Origin: Oerskovia sp042887685
GTDB taxonomy: Bacteria; Actinomycetota; Actinomycetes; Actinomycetales; Cellulomonadaceae
Direction: 5' to 3'
Assembly: GCF_042887685.1 (NCBI RefSeq)
Contig: NZ_JBHVOS010000010.1
Location: 62,001-126,000, forward strand
DNA length: 64,000 nucleotides
Part shown: positions 27,902 to 36,069 of the stretch, in pieces
Position numbering within the stretch: the stretch's first letter is position 1
Layout of the letters: each line of letters begins with the position of its first letter
The notes under the pieces: model-generated
The model's database searches: none
What the model was told of the DNA's origin: nothing
Seen by the model: the letters and a program-made list of their open reading frames with translations, nothing else
Made by a program: the position numbers and the translations under genes

Positions 27902-28588
27902 TCACGAGACCGCGAGGTCCGCGAGCGCGACGTCCTTCCCGGACAGCTCGACCCGGATCGCCCCGTCCGAGACACCCACGGAGGTGAGCGTGACCCCGGT
28001 CGGGAGGTCGAGCGGGACCTTCAGGTTCGTCACGAGCTTCGCGATCGGCGCCGGGAGGTCCGAGATCGTGATGGTCGCGGGGCCGAGGGTGAGCGCGGAG
28101 ACATCGACCGCGATCGTGTTGCCGTCGACGCGTGGCGTGAGCCGTGCGGACAACGGCACCCCCAGGACGTCCATGCTCGCGACGAGCAGGTCCCCCTCGG
28201 CGGCGAACGTGACCGGCGCTCCGGCCGCCTCGCTCACGACCGCGTCGAGCGACGACGGCGCGAGGTAGCCCGTCGCGGTCCCCGACCGCACGACGTACGG
28301 GTCGCTCGTCGAGACGCCGTGGGCGTCGAGGTGCAGGTCGGTCACGGTGTACCCGCCGAACGTCGCCGTCGCGGCGGACCCGGTGACGTGGTCCAGCTCG
28401 CCGCCCGCGACCTGGGTCAGGAACGGGAAGCCCAGGATGTCGAGGTTCGCGTCGGTCAGCTCGACGTCACCCTGCTCCATGGAGCGCACGGCGGTCCCCT
28501 CGGCGATGCGCACCGTGACACGGTCGACCACCACGAGCACGAGCACCAGGACGACGAGCCCGCCGACCACCCACCACCATCGCTTCAT
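27902..28588 (-). CDS. DUF2993 (LmeA-like) membrane-anchored protein
   Basis: 228 residues. MKRWWWVVGGLVVLVLVLVVVDR is a signal anchor; the rest is a DUF2993 beta-rich domain ending with the typical LDLPTGVTLTSVGVSDGAIRVELSG. The family includes LmeA, a periplasmic lipid-binding protein that affects lipomannan in mycobacteria; here only an extracytoplasmic lipid-binding role can be suggested. TAGGGT lies six nucleotides before the ATG (leaderless pattern). A 21-bp direct repeat (from 27867 and from 27888) runs into the stop codon. Confidence 0.8.
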   Translation of the reverse strand: MKRWWWVVGGLVVLVLVLVVVDRVTVRIAEGTAVRSMEQGDVELTDANLDILGFPFLTQVAGGELDHVTGSAATATFGGYTVTDLHLDAHGVSTSDPYVVRSGTATGYLAPSSLDAVVSEAAGAPVTFAAEGDLLVASMDVLGVPLSARLTPRVDGNTIAVDVSALTLGPATITISDLPAPIAKLVTNLKVPLDLPTGVTLTSVGVSDGAIRVELSGKDVALADLAVS

Positions 28589-28594
28589 CCGCCC

Positions 28595-28600
28595 ACCCTA
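28595..28600 (-). promoter_or_regulatory. -10 element of a probable leaderless promoter (DUF2993 gene)
   Basis: TAGGGT on the minus strand, six nucleotides before the ATG at 28588; no ribosome site is visible. Confidence 0.5.
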
Positions 28601-28700
28601 GGTGCCGAATCTGGGCGGTGCCTGGCTGTTGCACATCTGTGACCTGCGGAGTTGGGTGCGTCCCCGGGAAAGAGGTCGCCACCACGCCCCGGTGTCTGCC

Positions 28701-28706
28701 TAGGGT
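28701..28706 (+). promoter_or_regulatory. -10 element of a probable leaderless promoter (LLM oxidoreductase gene)
   Basis: TAGGGT seven nucleotides before the ATG at 28714; the intervening GACCTCC is not a ribosome site. Together with 28595-28600 it forms a divergent promoter pair about 100 bp apart. Confidence 0.5.
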
Positions 28707-28713
28707 GACCTCC

Positions 28714-29496
28714 ATGACTCGTCCCGTACGCATCGGTGTCCAGCTCCAGCCCCAGCATGCCGACTACCCTCAGATCCGTGACGCGGTCGCCCGCGCCGAG
28801 GACGCCGGGGTCGACGTGATCTTCAACTGGGACCACTTCTTCCCCCTCACGGGCGACCCCGACGGCAAGCACTTCGAGTGCTGGACGATGCTCGGCGCAT
28901 GGGCCGAGCAGACGAGCCGCGTCGAGATCGGCGCGCTCGTCACGTGCAACAGCTACCGGAACCCCGAGCTCCTCGCGGACATGGCCCGCACGGTCGACCA
29001 CATCTCGGGTGGCCGCCTGATCCTCGGGATCGGGGCGGGCTGGTTCGAGAAGGACTACGACCAGTTCGGCTACGAGTTCGGCACCGCGGGCTCGCGCATC
29101 GCCGACCTCGCGGACGCGCTCCCCCGCATCAAGGCCCGCTGGGCCGCGTCCAACCCGGCGCCCACGCGTGAGATCCCCATCCTCGTCGGGGGCGGCGGTG
29201 AGCGCAAGACGCTGCGCATCGTGGCCGAGCACGCGACGGCCTGGCACTCGTTCGGTGACGCCGCGACGCTCGCCCGCAAGAGCGCGATCCTCGACGAGCA
29301 CGGCGCCGCCGTCGGTCGGGACACGGCCTCGCTCGTCGAGCGGTCGGTCGCGGTCAACCGTCCGCCCGCCGAGGTGGGCGAGGAGCTCGTGGACCTCGGC
29401 GCGACGCTCCTGACCGTCGGGGTCAGCGGACCCGACTACGACCTGTCGCTCGTGAAGCAGTGGGTCGCGTGGCGCGACGCGCGCGCCCGGGCCTGA
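28714..29496 (+). CDS. LLM-class F420-dependent oxidoreductase
   Basis: 260 residues, a luciferase-like monooxygenase TIM barrel. Typical text: VRIGVQLQPQHADYPQIRDAV, FNWDHFFPL, MARTVDHISGGRLILGIGAGWFEKDYDQFGYEF and IPILVGGGGERKTLRIVAEHA. The GRLILGIGAGWFEKDY motif is characteristic of F420-using members in actinobacteria. Substrate unknown. Stands alone with its own start region. Confidence 0.9.
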   Translation: MTRPVRIGVQLQPQHADYPQIRDAVARAEDAGVDVIFNWDHFFPLTGDPDGKHFECWTMLGAWAEQTSRVEIGALVTCNSYRNPELLADMARTVDHISGGRLILGIGAGWFEKDYDQFGYEFGTAGSRIADLADALPRIKARWAASNPAPTREIPILVGGGGERKTLRIVAEHATAWHSFGDAATLARKSAILDEHGAAVGRDTASLVERSVAVNRPPAEVGEELVDLGATLLTVGVSGPDYDLSLVKQWVAWRDARARA

Positions 29497-29565
29497 CCCG
29501 TCTCACCCCTCGGATGCCGTACGCCGTCCGGGAACAACGACCTGGTGGTCGGGGTTGCCGCAGTC

Positions 29566-31038
29566 ATGGCCACCCCACCACCAGCGTCGACCACCTCTGA
29601 CGCGGTCCCGCACCCGTCAGCCTCGTCGGTGTCGTCAACCTCCGCACCCACGCGAGCCACCCGGATCACCGTCGGCTTCGTCCTGCTCCTGTCGGCCCTC
29701 ACGGCGATCGGCCCGCTCACGATCGACCTGTACCTGTCGGCCTTCCCGCAGATCGTCACGGAGCTCGGCACGACCGAGTCCCGCATCCAGCTCACGCTCA
29801 CCGCGACCCTCGCGGGCCTCGCGCTGGGCCAGCTCCTCATCGGCTCGCTCTCCGACGCGATCGGGCGGCGACTGCCGCTCCTGTCCGCGCTCTCCGTCTA
29901 CGTCCTGGCCTCGGTCGGGATCGTGTTCGTCCAGTCGATCGAGATGCTGACCGTGCTGCGGTTCGTCCAGGGCCTCACGGCCGCGGCCGGCATGGTCCTG
30001 TCGATGGCGATCGTGCGTGACAACTTCGAGGGCTTCCTCGTCGGCAAGGTCATCGCACGCCTCATGCTCGTCGTGGGCGTCGCGCCGATCCTGGCCCCGA
30101 CGATCGGCGCCCAGTTCCTGCGCATGGGTTCGTGGCGCCTGATGTTCGTCGCCCTCGCGGTCTTCGGCGTGCTGCTGCTGGTCCTCGCGGCGCTGCGCCT
30201 CAAGGAGTCGTTGCCCACGTCGATGCGGCGGACGGGAGGGACTGTCGCGGCGTTGCGCTCGTACGGGTCGCTCGTGCGCGACTGGTCGTTCTTCGGCCTC
30301 GCGCTGCTCGGCGGCTTCTACATGGCCGCCATGTTCACCTACATCTCGGCGTCGACGTTCGTCTTCCAGGAGCAGTTCGGGCTGAGCGCCCAGCAGTACG
30401 CGATCATCTTCGGCGCGGGCGCGGTGTCCGTGACGATCGGCAGCCAGGTCAACGGCGCGCTCGTCGGGCGCGTGACGCCCGAGCAGATCCTGCGCGTGAT
30501 CGTGCCGGTCGGGATAGTCCTCTCCGCGGGGTTGCTCGCCGCGACCCTGAGCGGTGCGGGCCTGCCCGTGATCGTCGCCCTGATCGTCCTGACGCTCGGC
30601 ACGGCCGGGTTCGTCATGCCGTCGGTCCCCGCGGTCGCCCTCGAGCGCAACGCGCACCGCGCCGGTAGCGCAGCGGCCCTGCTCGGGGCCATGCAGTTCG
30701 GCGTGGGTGCGGGCATCGCACCTCTCACGGGCCTGATCGGCGGCGACGTCACGATCACCATGGCCGCGGTCATGTTCGGCGTCATCTCGGTCGCAGGGCT
30801 GCTGCTGCTGAGCCTGACGCGGTCGCTGAGGGCGGCTCCGGTCGCCGGGACGGACGACGGCGACGCGGGCGACCGGGTCGCGGCGGACGACGGTTCGGCA
30901 GCGGGCGCGGCCGACGCAGCCGACGAGCCGGTGCTCGCCTCCGACGCGTCCGAGCTCGGGATCGTCGCGGCAGCCGAGGCCGTGGTCGAGGCCGCCGAGG
31001 CGTCGGCGACCGCAACCCCGGCACCCCGCCGCGCCTGA
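29566..31038 (+). CDS. MFS drug-resistance transporter, Bcr/CflA family
   Basis: 490 residues with twelve membrane segments. ALTAIGPLTIDLYLSAFPQIVTELGTTESRIQLTLTATLAGLALGQLLIGSLSDAIGRR contains the Bcr/CflA opening and MFS motif A (GSLSDAIGRR). The family exports bicyclomycin, chloramphenicol and similar drugs by proton antiport; specificity cannot be read. After the last segment (about residue 425) there is a 65-residue Ala/Asp/Glu tail, unusual for the family. Start choice uncertain: ATG 29566 preferred over GTG 29545; neither has a good ribosome site. Confidence 0.88.
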   Translation: MATPPPASTTSDAVPHPSASSVSSTSAPTRATRITVGFVLLLSALTAIGPLTIDLYLSAFPQIVTELGTTESRIQLTLTATLAGLALGQLLIGSLSDAIGRRLPLLSALSVYVLASVGIVFVQSIEMLTVLRFVQGLTAAAGMVLSMAIVRDNFEGFLVGKVIARLMLVVGVAPILAPTIGAQFLRMGSWRLMFVALAVFGVLLLVLAALRLKESLPTSMRRTGGTVAALRSYGSLVRDWSFFGLALLGGFYMAAMFTYISASTFVFQEQFGLSAQQYAIIFGAGAVSVTIGSQVNGALVGRVTPEQILRVIVPVGIVLSAGLLAATLSGAGLPVIVALIVLTLGTAGFVMPSVPAVALERNAHRAGSAAALLGAMQFGVGAGIAPLTGLIGGDVTITMAAVMFGVISVAGLLLLSLTRSLRAAPVAGTDDGDAGDRVAADDGSAAGAADAADEPVLASDASELGIVAAAEAVVEAAEASATATPAPRRA

Positions 31039-31095
31039 GCCGCGCCGCGCCTTCTTGGACCACGTCTGCCGCCCCGCGTCCGGTCGACGCGGGTC

Positions 31096-31171
31096 GAACA
31101 TGCGGTTGGCGTCCGCCGAGCATGCGGTTCGCGTCCGTATTCCCCCGGATCGCGACGCCAACCGCATGCTC
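31096..31171 (+). repeat. 76-bp dispersed module, copy 2
   Basis: Cores GAACATGCGGTTGGCGTC (31096-31113) and GAGCATGCGGTTCGCGTC (31118-31135) are 22 bp apart; after an 18-nt loop (31136-31153) comes the inverted core GACGCCAACCGCATGCTC (31154-31171). Two perfect tandem 14-mers GGGGGTAGCACCGA follow at 31181 and 31195. Lies in the 296-nt gap between the MFS and VOC genes, which holds no other gene. Confidence 0.9.
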
Positions 31172-31334
31172 GGCACCGAAGGGGGTAGCACCGAGGGGGT
31201 AGCACCGAGGGCAGCGACGCGGGACCGTCCAGGTCAGCGGGTGGCCGCTTCTCTTCGTACGGTGGAGACGTGCCCACCGCACATCTGTCGCGGTGCCGCG
31301 CCCATCGGCAGCCGATCAGCAAGGAGCGACGACC

Positions 31335-31706
31335 ATGGACTGGAAGCTCGAGCTCATCCCCGTGCCCGTGTCGGACATCGACCGGGCCAAGGCGTTCTAC
31401 GTCGACCAGGTCGGGTTCCATGCCGACCACGACATCCCCGTCAACGACGACCTGCGGTTCGTGCAGCTCACCCCACCGGGCTCGGCCTGCTCGATCGTGC
31501 TCGACGTCAACATGACGGACATGCCGTCGGGCGCTCAGCGCGGACTGCAGATCGTCGTGCCCGACGCCGACGAGGCCCGCCAGCATCTCCTCGACCACGG
31601 CGTCGACGCCCCTCCTGTCGAGGACCTGCCGTGGGGCCGGTTCACGTACTTCGCGGACCCCGACGGCAACACCTGGGCGTTGCAGCAGCTCGTCCCGCAG
31701 GCGTGA
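31335..31706 (+). CDS. VOC family (glyoxalase/bleomycin-resistance-like) protein
   Basis: 123 residues, two beta-alpha-beta-beta-beta halves of a vicinal-oxygen-chelate fold: KLELIPVPVSDIDRAKAFYVDQVGF opens it and FTYFADPDGNTWALQQL closes it. The His of the metal site after the first strand is replaced (ELIPVPV), while the terminal Glu position is Gln (LQQL), so metal-dependent catalysis is doubtful and a binding role possible. AAGGAG lies upstream of the ATG. Confidence 0.88.
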   Translation: MDWKLELIPVPVSDIDRAKAFYVDQVGFHADHDIPVNDDLRFVQLTPPGSACSIVLDVNMTDMPSGAQRGLQIVVPDADEARQHLLDHGVDAPPVEDLPWGRFTYFADPDGNTWALQQLVPQA

Positions 31707-31740
31707 CAGCGGCGCCCACGGTACGTCCCCGGCACCGCCC

Positions 31741-32523
31741 GTGAGCCCCTCGGGTCGCGAGGTGCCCCGCGAGGTGAGCGCCGTCGTCGGGCCCGACGAC
31801 GTCACGTACCCCCTCCAGGCGCGCTCCGCCGGGAGCATCGCGGCGCTCGACGAGGTGCTCGTCGGGTGCAGGGCCTGCCCGCGCCTGGTCGCGTGGCGCG
31901 AACGGGTCGCGACGGAGAAGCGGGCCTCGTTCCGCGGCGAGACGTACTGGGCGCGGCCCGTGCCCGGGTTCGGCGACGAGCGGGCGCGGGTCCTCGTCGT
32001 CGGGCTGGCGCCGGCCGCGCACGGCGCGAACCGCACGGGACGCATGTTCACGGGCGACCGGTCGGGCGACTTCCTGTTCGCGTCGATGTTCCGCACGGGC
32101 TTCGCGAACCAGCCGACGTCGGTGAGCGCCGACGACGGGCTCGTCCTGGACGGGATCCGCGTCACGGCTCCCGTCCGCTGCGCCCCGCCCGCGAACAAGC
32201 CGACGCCGACCGAGCGCCGCACGTGCGCGCCGTACCTGGGGCGCGAGCTCGAGCTCGTCGGCCCACGGGTCGCGGTGGTGCTCGGGGCGTTCGGGTGGCA
32301 GGCGCTGCTCGCGACGCTGACCGACCAGGGGTGGGCGGTGCCGCGGCCCCGGCCGGTGTTCGGACACGGCGCCGAGGTGCGGGTCACGCACCCCGACGGG
32401 CGCAGCCTGACCCTGCTCGGGTGCTTCCACGTGAGCCAGCAGAACACCTTCACGGGTCGCTTGACGCCCGAGATGCTCGATGCCGTGCTGCTGCGGGCGC
32501 GAGACCTCGCCGCCGACGGATGA
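31741..32523 (+). CDS. udgB: Uracil-DNA glycosylase, family 5 (UDGb)
   Basis: 260 residues. Four Cys suited to a 4Fe-4S cluster: Cys43 and Cys46 in GCRACPRL, then VRCAPPANK and RRTCAPYL. The uracil-pocket motif is GLAPAAHGANRTGRMFTGD and the second motif CFHVSQQNTFTGRLT; both match UDGb, in which motif A lacks the catalytic Asp of family 1. Removes uracil and deaminated purines from DNA, useful in a very GC-rich genome with high cytosine-deamination load. The GTG at 31741 is the first plausible start, 34 nt after the VOC gene; the exact start is uncertain. Confidence 0.9.
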   Translation: MSPSGREVPREVSAVVGPDDVTYPLQARSAGSIAALDEVLVGCRACPRLVAWRERVATEKRASFRGETYWARPVPGFGDERARVLVVGLAPAAHGANRTGRMFTGDRSGDFLFASMFRTGFANQPTSVSADDGLVLDGIRVTAPVRCAPPANKPTPTERRTCAPYLGRELELVGPRVAVVLGAFGWQALLATLTDQGWAVPRPRPVFGHGAEVRVTHPDGRSLTLLGCFHVSQQNTFTGRLTPEMLDAVLLRARDLAADG

Positions 32524-32552
32524 GGGACCGGACCGAGGTCCGGCCCCTGGGG

Positions 32553-32711
32553 TCACGGCAGGCGCGGGCGCATCTCGTGAGCACGCACCGAGACGGCGAG
32601 GCGACGGCGCTGGACGACCTGCGGGCGTTCGCCGCCCACGATCCGCAGCGTCTCGAGACGAGCGATGACCGCCATCCGGCGCAGCTCACGATCCAGACGT
32701 GGGTCGTTCAT
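32553..32711 (-). CDS. Small basic hypothetical protein, 52 aa
   Basis: Not recognised. Arg-rich and helical-looking (MNDPRLDRELRRMAVIARLE then RPQVVQRRRLAVSV). It deserves mention because a strong ribosome site (GGAGGGAGAAC) lies at the right distance before the ATG at 32711, far better than chance in this DNA. It fits between udgB and sbcC. It could be a small nucleic-acid-binding protein; no domain is visible. Confidence 0.5.
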   Translation of the reverse strand: MNDPRLDRELRRMAVIARLETLRIVGGERPQVVQRRRLAVSVRAHEMRPRLP

Positions 32712-32817
32712 GGTGTTCTCCCTCCGCGTCGGCAGCATCCCTGCGCATGCCGACCCCTGGAGGGAGCGTCGGACGGCCGTCCTGTGACATCGCTGCCACC
32801 GACCTCTTCCGACGGCG

Positions 32818-35800
32818 CTACGCCCGCACCGTGAGCGTGCTCGACCCGTCCGCGAGCCGCCGCACCTCGACGCGTTCCGCGATGGACTGCTTGAGCGCGT
32901 CGACGTGGGACACGACGCCGACGACGCGACCACCCGCGCGGAGCCTTCCGAGCTCGCCGAGCACGGCTTCGAGGGTCTCCGGGTCGAGCGTCCCGAAGCC
33001 CTCGTCGACGAACAGCGTCCCGAGGTCCACGCCCCCGGCCTCCGCGGTCACGACGTCGGCCATGCCGAGCGCGAGGCACAGCGAGACGTAGAAGGTCTCG
33101 CCGCCCGAGAGCGTGCGGGGGTCGCGCGCCTGCTCGGTGCGGTGGTCGAGGACCTTCATCGCGAGGCCGGTCCGACGGGTGCGGACGTCCTCCTTCTCGT
33201 CGGAGCGTTCGAGCTCGTAGCGTCCGTCCGACATCTCGCGGAGCCGTTCGTTGGCTGCCGCGACGACGTCCTCGAAGCGTCTGACCAGCACGAACGTCGC
33301 GAGCGACAGCGCCTTGGCATTGTCGCTGCCGGAGCCTGCGGCGAGCGTGGCCATGCGTGCGACGGGCGCGGCGTCCTCACGGGCACGGGCCCAGGCGGCC
33401 ACGGTCGACTCGATCTCCGTCGCGGCGTGCGCGGCTGCGGTCGCGCGCCGGGACGCGCCGTTCGCCTGGAGGGCGGCCATCCGCTCGGCGGCCTCTGCCT
33501 GCCCGACGGCGTCGCGCGCCCCGTCGAGGTCGACGTCCATGTCTGCGGGCAGGGACGCGACGACCTCCTCGGCGAGCCCTCGCCGGACGCGCTCGGTGTC
33601 CGCGTCGACCGTACGGAGCCTGCGTTCGAGCTGCTCGCGCCGCTCGGCCGGCAGGAGCGCGTCGACCGCCTGCTGCTCGTCCTCGAAACCGGCCTCGGCG
33701 ACGACCGCCTCGACCTCGGCGGCCCGTGCTTCGACCGCGGCCGACGTGCGGGCGACGGCGCCCTCGGCGTCGAGCAGGGCGCTCACGGCGAGGTCGCGGT
33801 GCCGGACCGCTGCCGCGAGCACGGCGACGGGGTTGGCGGGCGCGCCCGCGTCGGCCACCAGGTCCGGGAGGTCGGCGTCCGCGAGGAGCGGTCCGGTCGC
33901 ATCGAGCTCGGCGACGATGTCGCGACGGTCCTGCTCGATCCCCGCGGCGAGAGCGTCGAGGCGCGCACTCTCGCCCGCGACCCGCTCGGCGAGGGTCGAG
34001 GCCAGGGTGGTCAGGTCACCGGTCTCGGCGTCGAAGGTCGAGAGGGCCGTCGAGGCCTCGGCCCGGTCGGTCACGGCTGCGGACGACGCCGACACGAGCT
34101 CCTTGGCCGTGGCGAGCGCCTCCTGTGCCTCGTCGACGACGACGCCTCCGGCAGCCCGCAGGAGCCCGTCGAGGCGTTCGGCGAGGGTGGCGACCTCGGC
34201 GGACGTCGCTGCGACGAGCTCCTCGGCAGCCCGACGGGTGGCCTCTGCGACCTCGACGTCGTCCCGGCTCGCGTGCTCGTCGCTCGTCCGGGCGGGTGCG
34301 GGGTGCTCGTGCGCGCCGCACACCGGGCACGCGTCCCCGGGCTCGAGACCGGCCGCGAGCTCGCCCGCGATCCCGCCGAGCCAAGCCGTGCGCAGCGCGT
34401 GCTCGGCGTCGGACGCAGTCCGGGCGGCGGCGACCGCCCGCTCCTGAGCGGCTCGGGCACCGTCGAGGGAGGTACCGGTCTCGACGGCCTGGCGGGCCGC
34501 ACGCAGCACGGACTCGGCCGCGAGCACCTTCTCCTGCCGTTCCCCGAGGCGGCCGGCGACGTCGGCGAGCTGGTCGCGTCGCGACTCCCGCTCGGCGCGT
34601 TCGGCAGGGCGCGCCTGGAGGTCCGCGAGCACGCGTGCCCGTTCCTCGCGGTCACGCTCGACCTCCTTGCGGCCGTCGACCAGGTCGCGCTCCCGGAGGG
34701 GCAGCGACTCCCCGACGGGCAGGAGCCGGGCCAGGCGGGTGCTCGCGGCCGCGAGGCTCGACCTCAGCACGTCGAGGGCCGTGACGTCGGCCGAGGCCAG
34801 CGACTCCGGGACCCCGGTGCGGGCGAGCAGGAGCCGCTCGTGCGCGGCAGCGTGCTCCGTCACGGCGCGGCGGGCGCCCGCGACCACGGGCTCCACCCCG
34901 GCGGCCCGCCGCGCGGCGGCGAGGACCTCTCGGTCGGTAGCCACCTGGTCCGCGGCGGCGTCGAGCGCCGCCCGCTCGGCGAGCAGCCCGTCGCGGCGCT
35001 CGACCGCGGCGCTCAGCGTGCGCGCCGCCTCGAAGGCGTCGCGGGCCGCGACGAGCGCGGCGTTGGCCGAGATCTCGCGTGCGCCGAGCTCGTCGGCGGT
35101 CCGCTGCATCGTCGCGACGTGCCGGTGGGCGAGGGTCCGGACCGACGGCGGGGCGACCACCGCGGCGGGCTCGATCCGGGCGGTCCCGCCGGCCCCGGCC
35201 CCGGCAGGCTCGTCGGCGCCTCGGTCACCGTCACCGTCACCGGCATTCGCGCCGTCGATCTCGCTCTCGCCCGCCGGCTCCTCCGTCGCGTCGAGCGGCC
35301 CGCCGAGCCGGACGTCGTCACGGGCTCCCTCGCGCAAGGACGCGGCGGCGTCGCTCGTGAGCCCGGCGGCACCGACGAAGCTCTCGACCGCCCCGGTCGC
35401 GGTCGCCCTGGCGACCGACACCACACCCTGCGCCTCGCGGTTCAGTGCCGCGAGCTCGGTCTGCACGCGGTCGTAGACCTCGGTACCGAAGACCTTCTGG
35501 AGGAGGCTGCGACGGTGCTCGGGGTCCGCCCGGAGGAAGTTCGCGAACTCGCCCTGCGGCAGCACGATGGTCTGGACGAACTGACGACGGTCGAGCCCGA
35601 CCGCCCGCTGGATCTCCAGCCCGGCCTCGTCGAGCCGCGTCGAGAGGAGCTCACCGGGCACGTCGTCGGCGTCGGCTCCCGGCGCCGGCACGGCCTGGTC
35701 CGCCCCGGCGAGCCGCCAGAGCCTGACCCCGGCCTGCTGGGTCGTGGTCCCGGTGCCGCGCTTCTTGGCGCGCTGGAACTCGGGGGTCCGTCGCACGCGG

Positions 35801-36069
35801 TAGACCCCGGACCCGGTCTCGAAGACGAGGTCCACGGACGACTCGACGTCGGGAGCGGCGTACGCCGACCGGAGCCGGTCCTCGCTCGCCGCCTCGGACG
35901 CGACCTTGCCGTACAGCGCGAAGACGACAGCGTCGATGATGGTCGACTTCCCGGCTCCCGTCGGGCCTTCGAGCAGGAAGATGCCCGAGGTCGCGAGCTC
36001 GGCGAAGTCGATGACGTGCCGCCCGGCGAACGGCCCGATCGCCTGGAGGGTCAGGGTGTGCAGGTGCAT
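32818..36069 (-). CDS. sbcC: SbcC/Rad50-like exonuclease ATPase subunit
   Basis: 1083 residues. N-terminal ATPase half: LHTLTLQAIGPFAGRHVIDF and Walker A GPTGAGKST; a long Ala/Glu/Arg coiled coil; a zinc hook CPVC in GDACPVCGAHEHPAPA near residue 580; a second coiled coil; then signature LSGGETFYVSLCLALGMAD and Walker B LFVDEGFGTLD. With SbcD it forms the Mre11-Rad50-type complex that opens DNA hairpins and processes breaks. The coiled coils contain an extra low-complexity Asp/Gly stretch (about residues 225-275). Its ATG shares one base with the sbcD stop (TGATG). Confidence 0.95.
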   Translation of the reverse strand: MHLHTLTLQAIGPFAGRHVIDFAELATSGIFLLEGPTGAGKSTIIDAVVFALYGKVASEAASEDRLRSAYAAPDVESSVDLVFETGSGVYRVRRTPEFQRAKKRGTGTTTQQAGVRLWRLAGADQAVPAPGADADDVPGELLSTRLDEAGLEIQRAVGLDRRQFVQTIVLPQGEFANFLRADPEHRRSLLQKVFGTEVYDRVQTELAALNREAQGVVSVARATATGAVESFVGAAGLTSDAAASLREGARDDVRLGGPLDATEEPAGESEIDGANAGDGDGDRGADEPAGAGAGGTARIEPAAVVAPPSVRTLAHRHVATMQRTADELGAREISANAALVAARDAFEAARTLSAAVERRDGLLAERAALDAAADQVATDREVLAAARRAAGVEPVVAGARRAVTEHAAAHERLLLARTGVPESLASADVTALDVLRSSLAAASTRLARLLPVGESLPLRERDLVDGRKEVERDREERARVLADLQARPAERAERESRRDQLADVAGRLGERQEKVLAAESVLRAARQAVETGTSLDGARAAQERAVAAARTASDAEHALRTAWLGGIAGELAAGLEPGDACPVCGAHEHPAPARTSDEHASRDDVEVAEATRRAAEELVAATSAEVATLAERLDGLLRAAGGVVVDEAQEALATAKELVSASSAAVTDRAEASTALSTFDAETGDLTTLASTLAERVAGESARLDALAAGIEQDRRDIVAELDATGPLLADADLPDLVADAGAPANPVAVLAAAVRHRDLAVSALLDAEGAVARTSAAVEARAAEVEAVVAEAGFEDEQQAVDALLPAERREQLERRLRTVDADTERVRRGLAEEVVASLPADMDVDLDGARDAVGQAEAAERMAALQANGASRRATAAAHAATEIESTVAAWARAREDAAPVARMATLAAGSGSDNAKALSLATFVLVRRFEDVVAAANERLREMSDGRYELERSDEKEDVRTRRTGLAMKVLDHRTEQARDPRTLSGGETFYVSLCLALGMADVVTAEAGGVDLGTLFVDEGFGTLDPETLEAVLGELGRLRAGGRVVGVVSHVDALKQSIAERVEVRRLADGSSTLTVRA

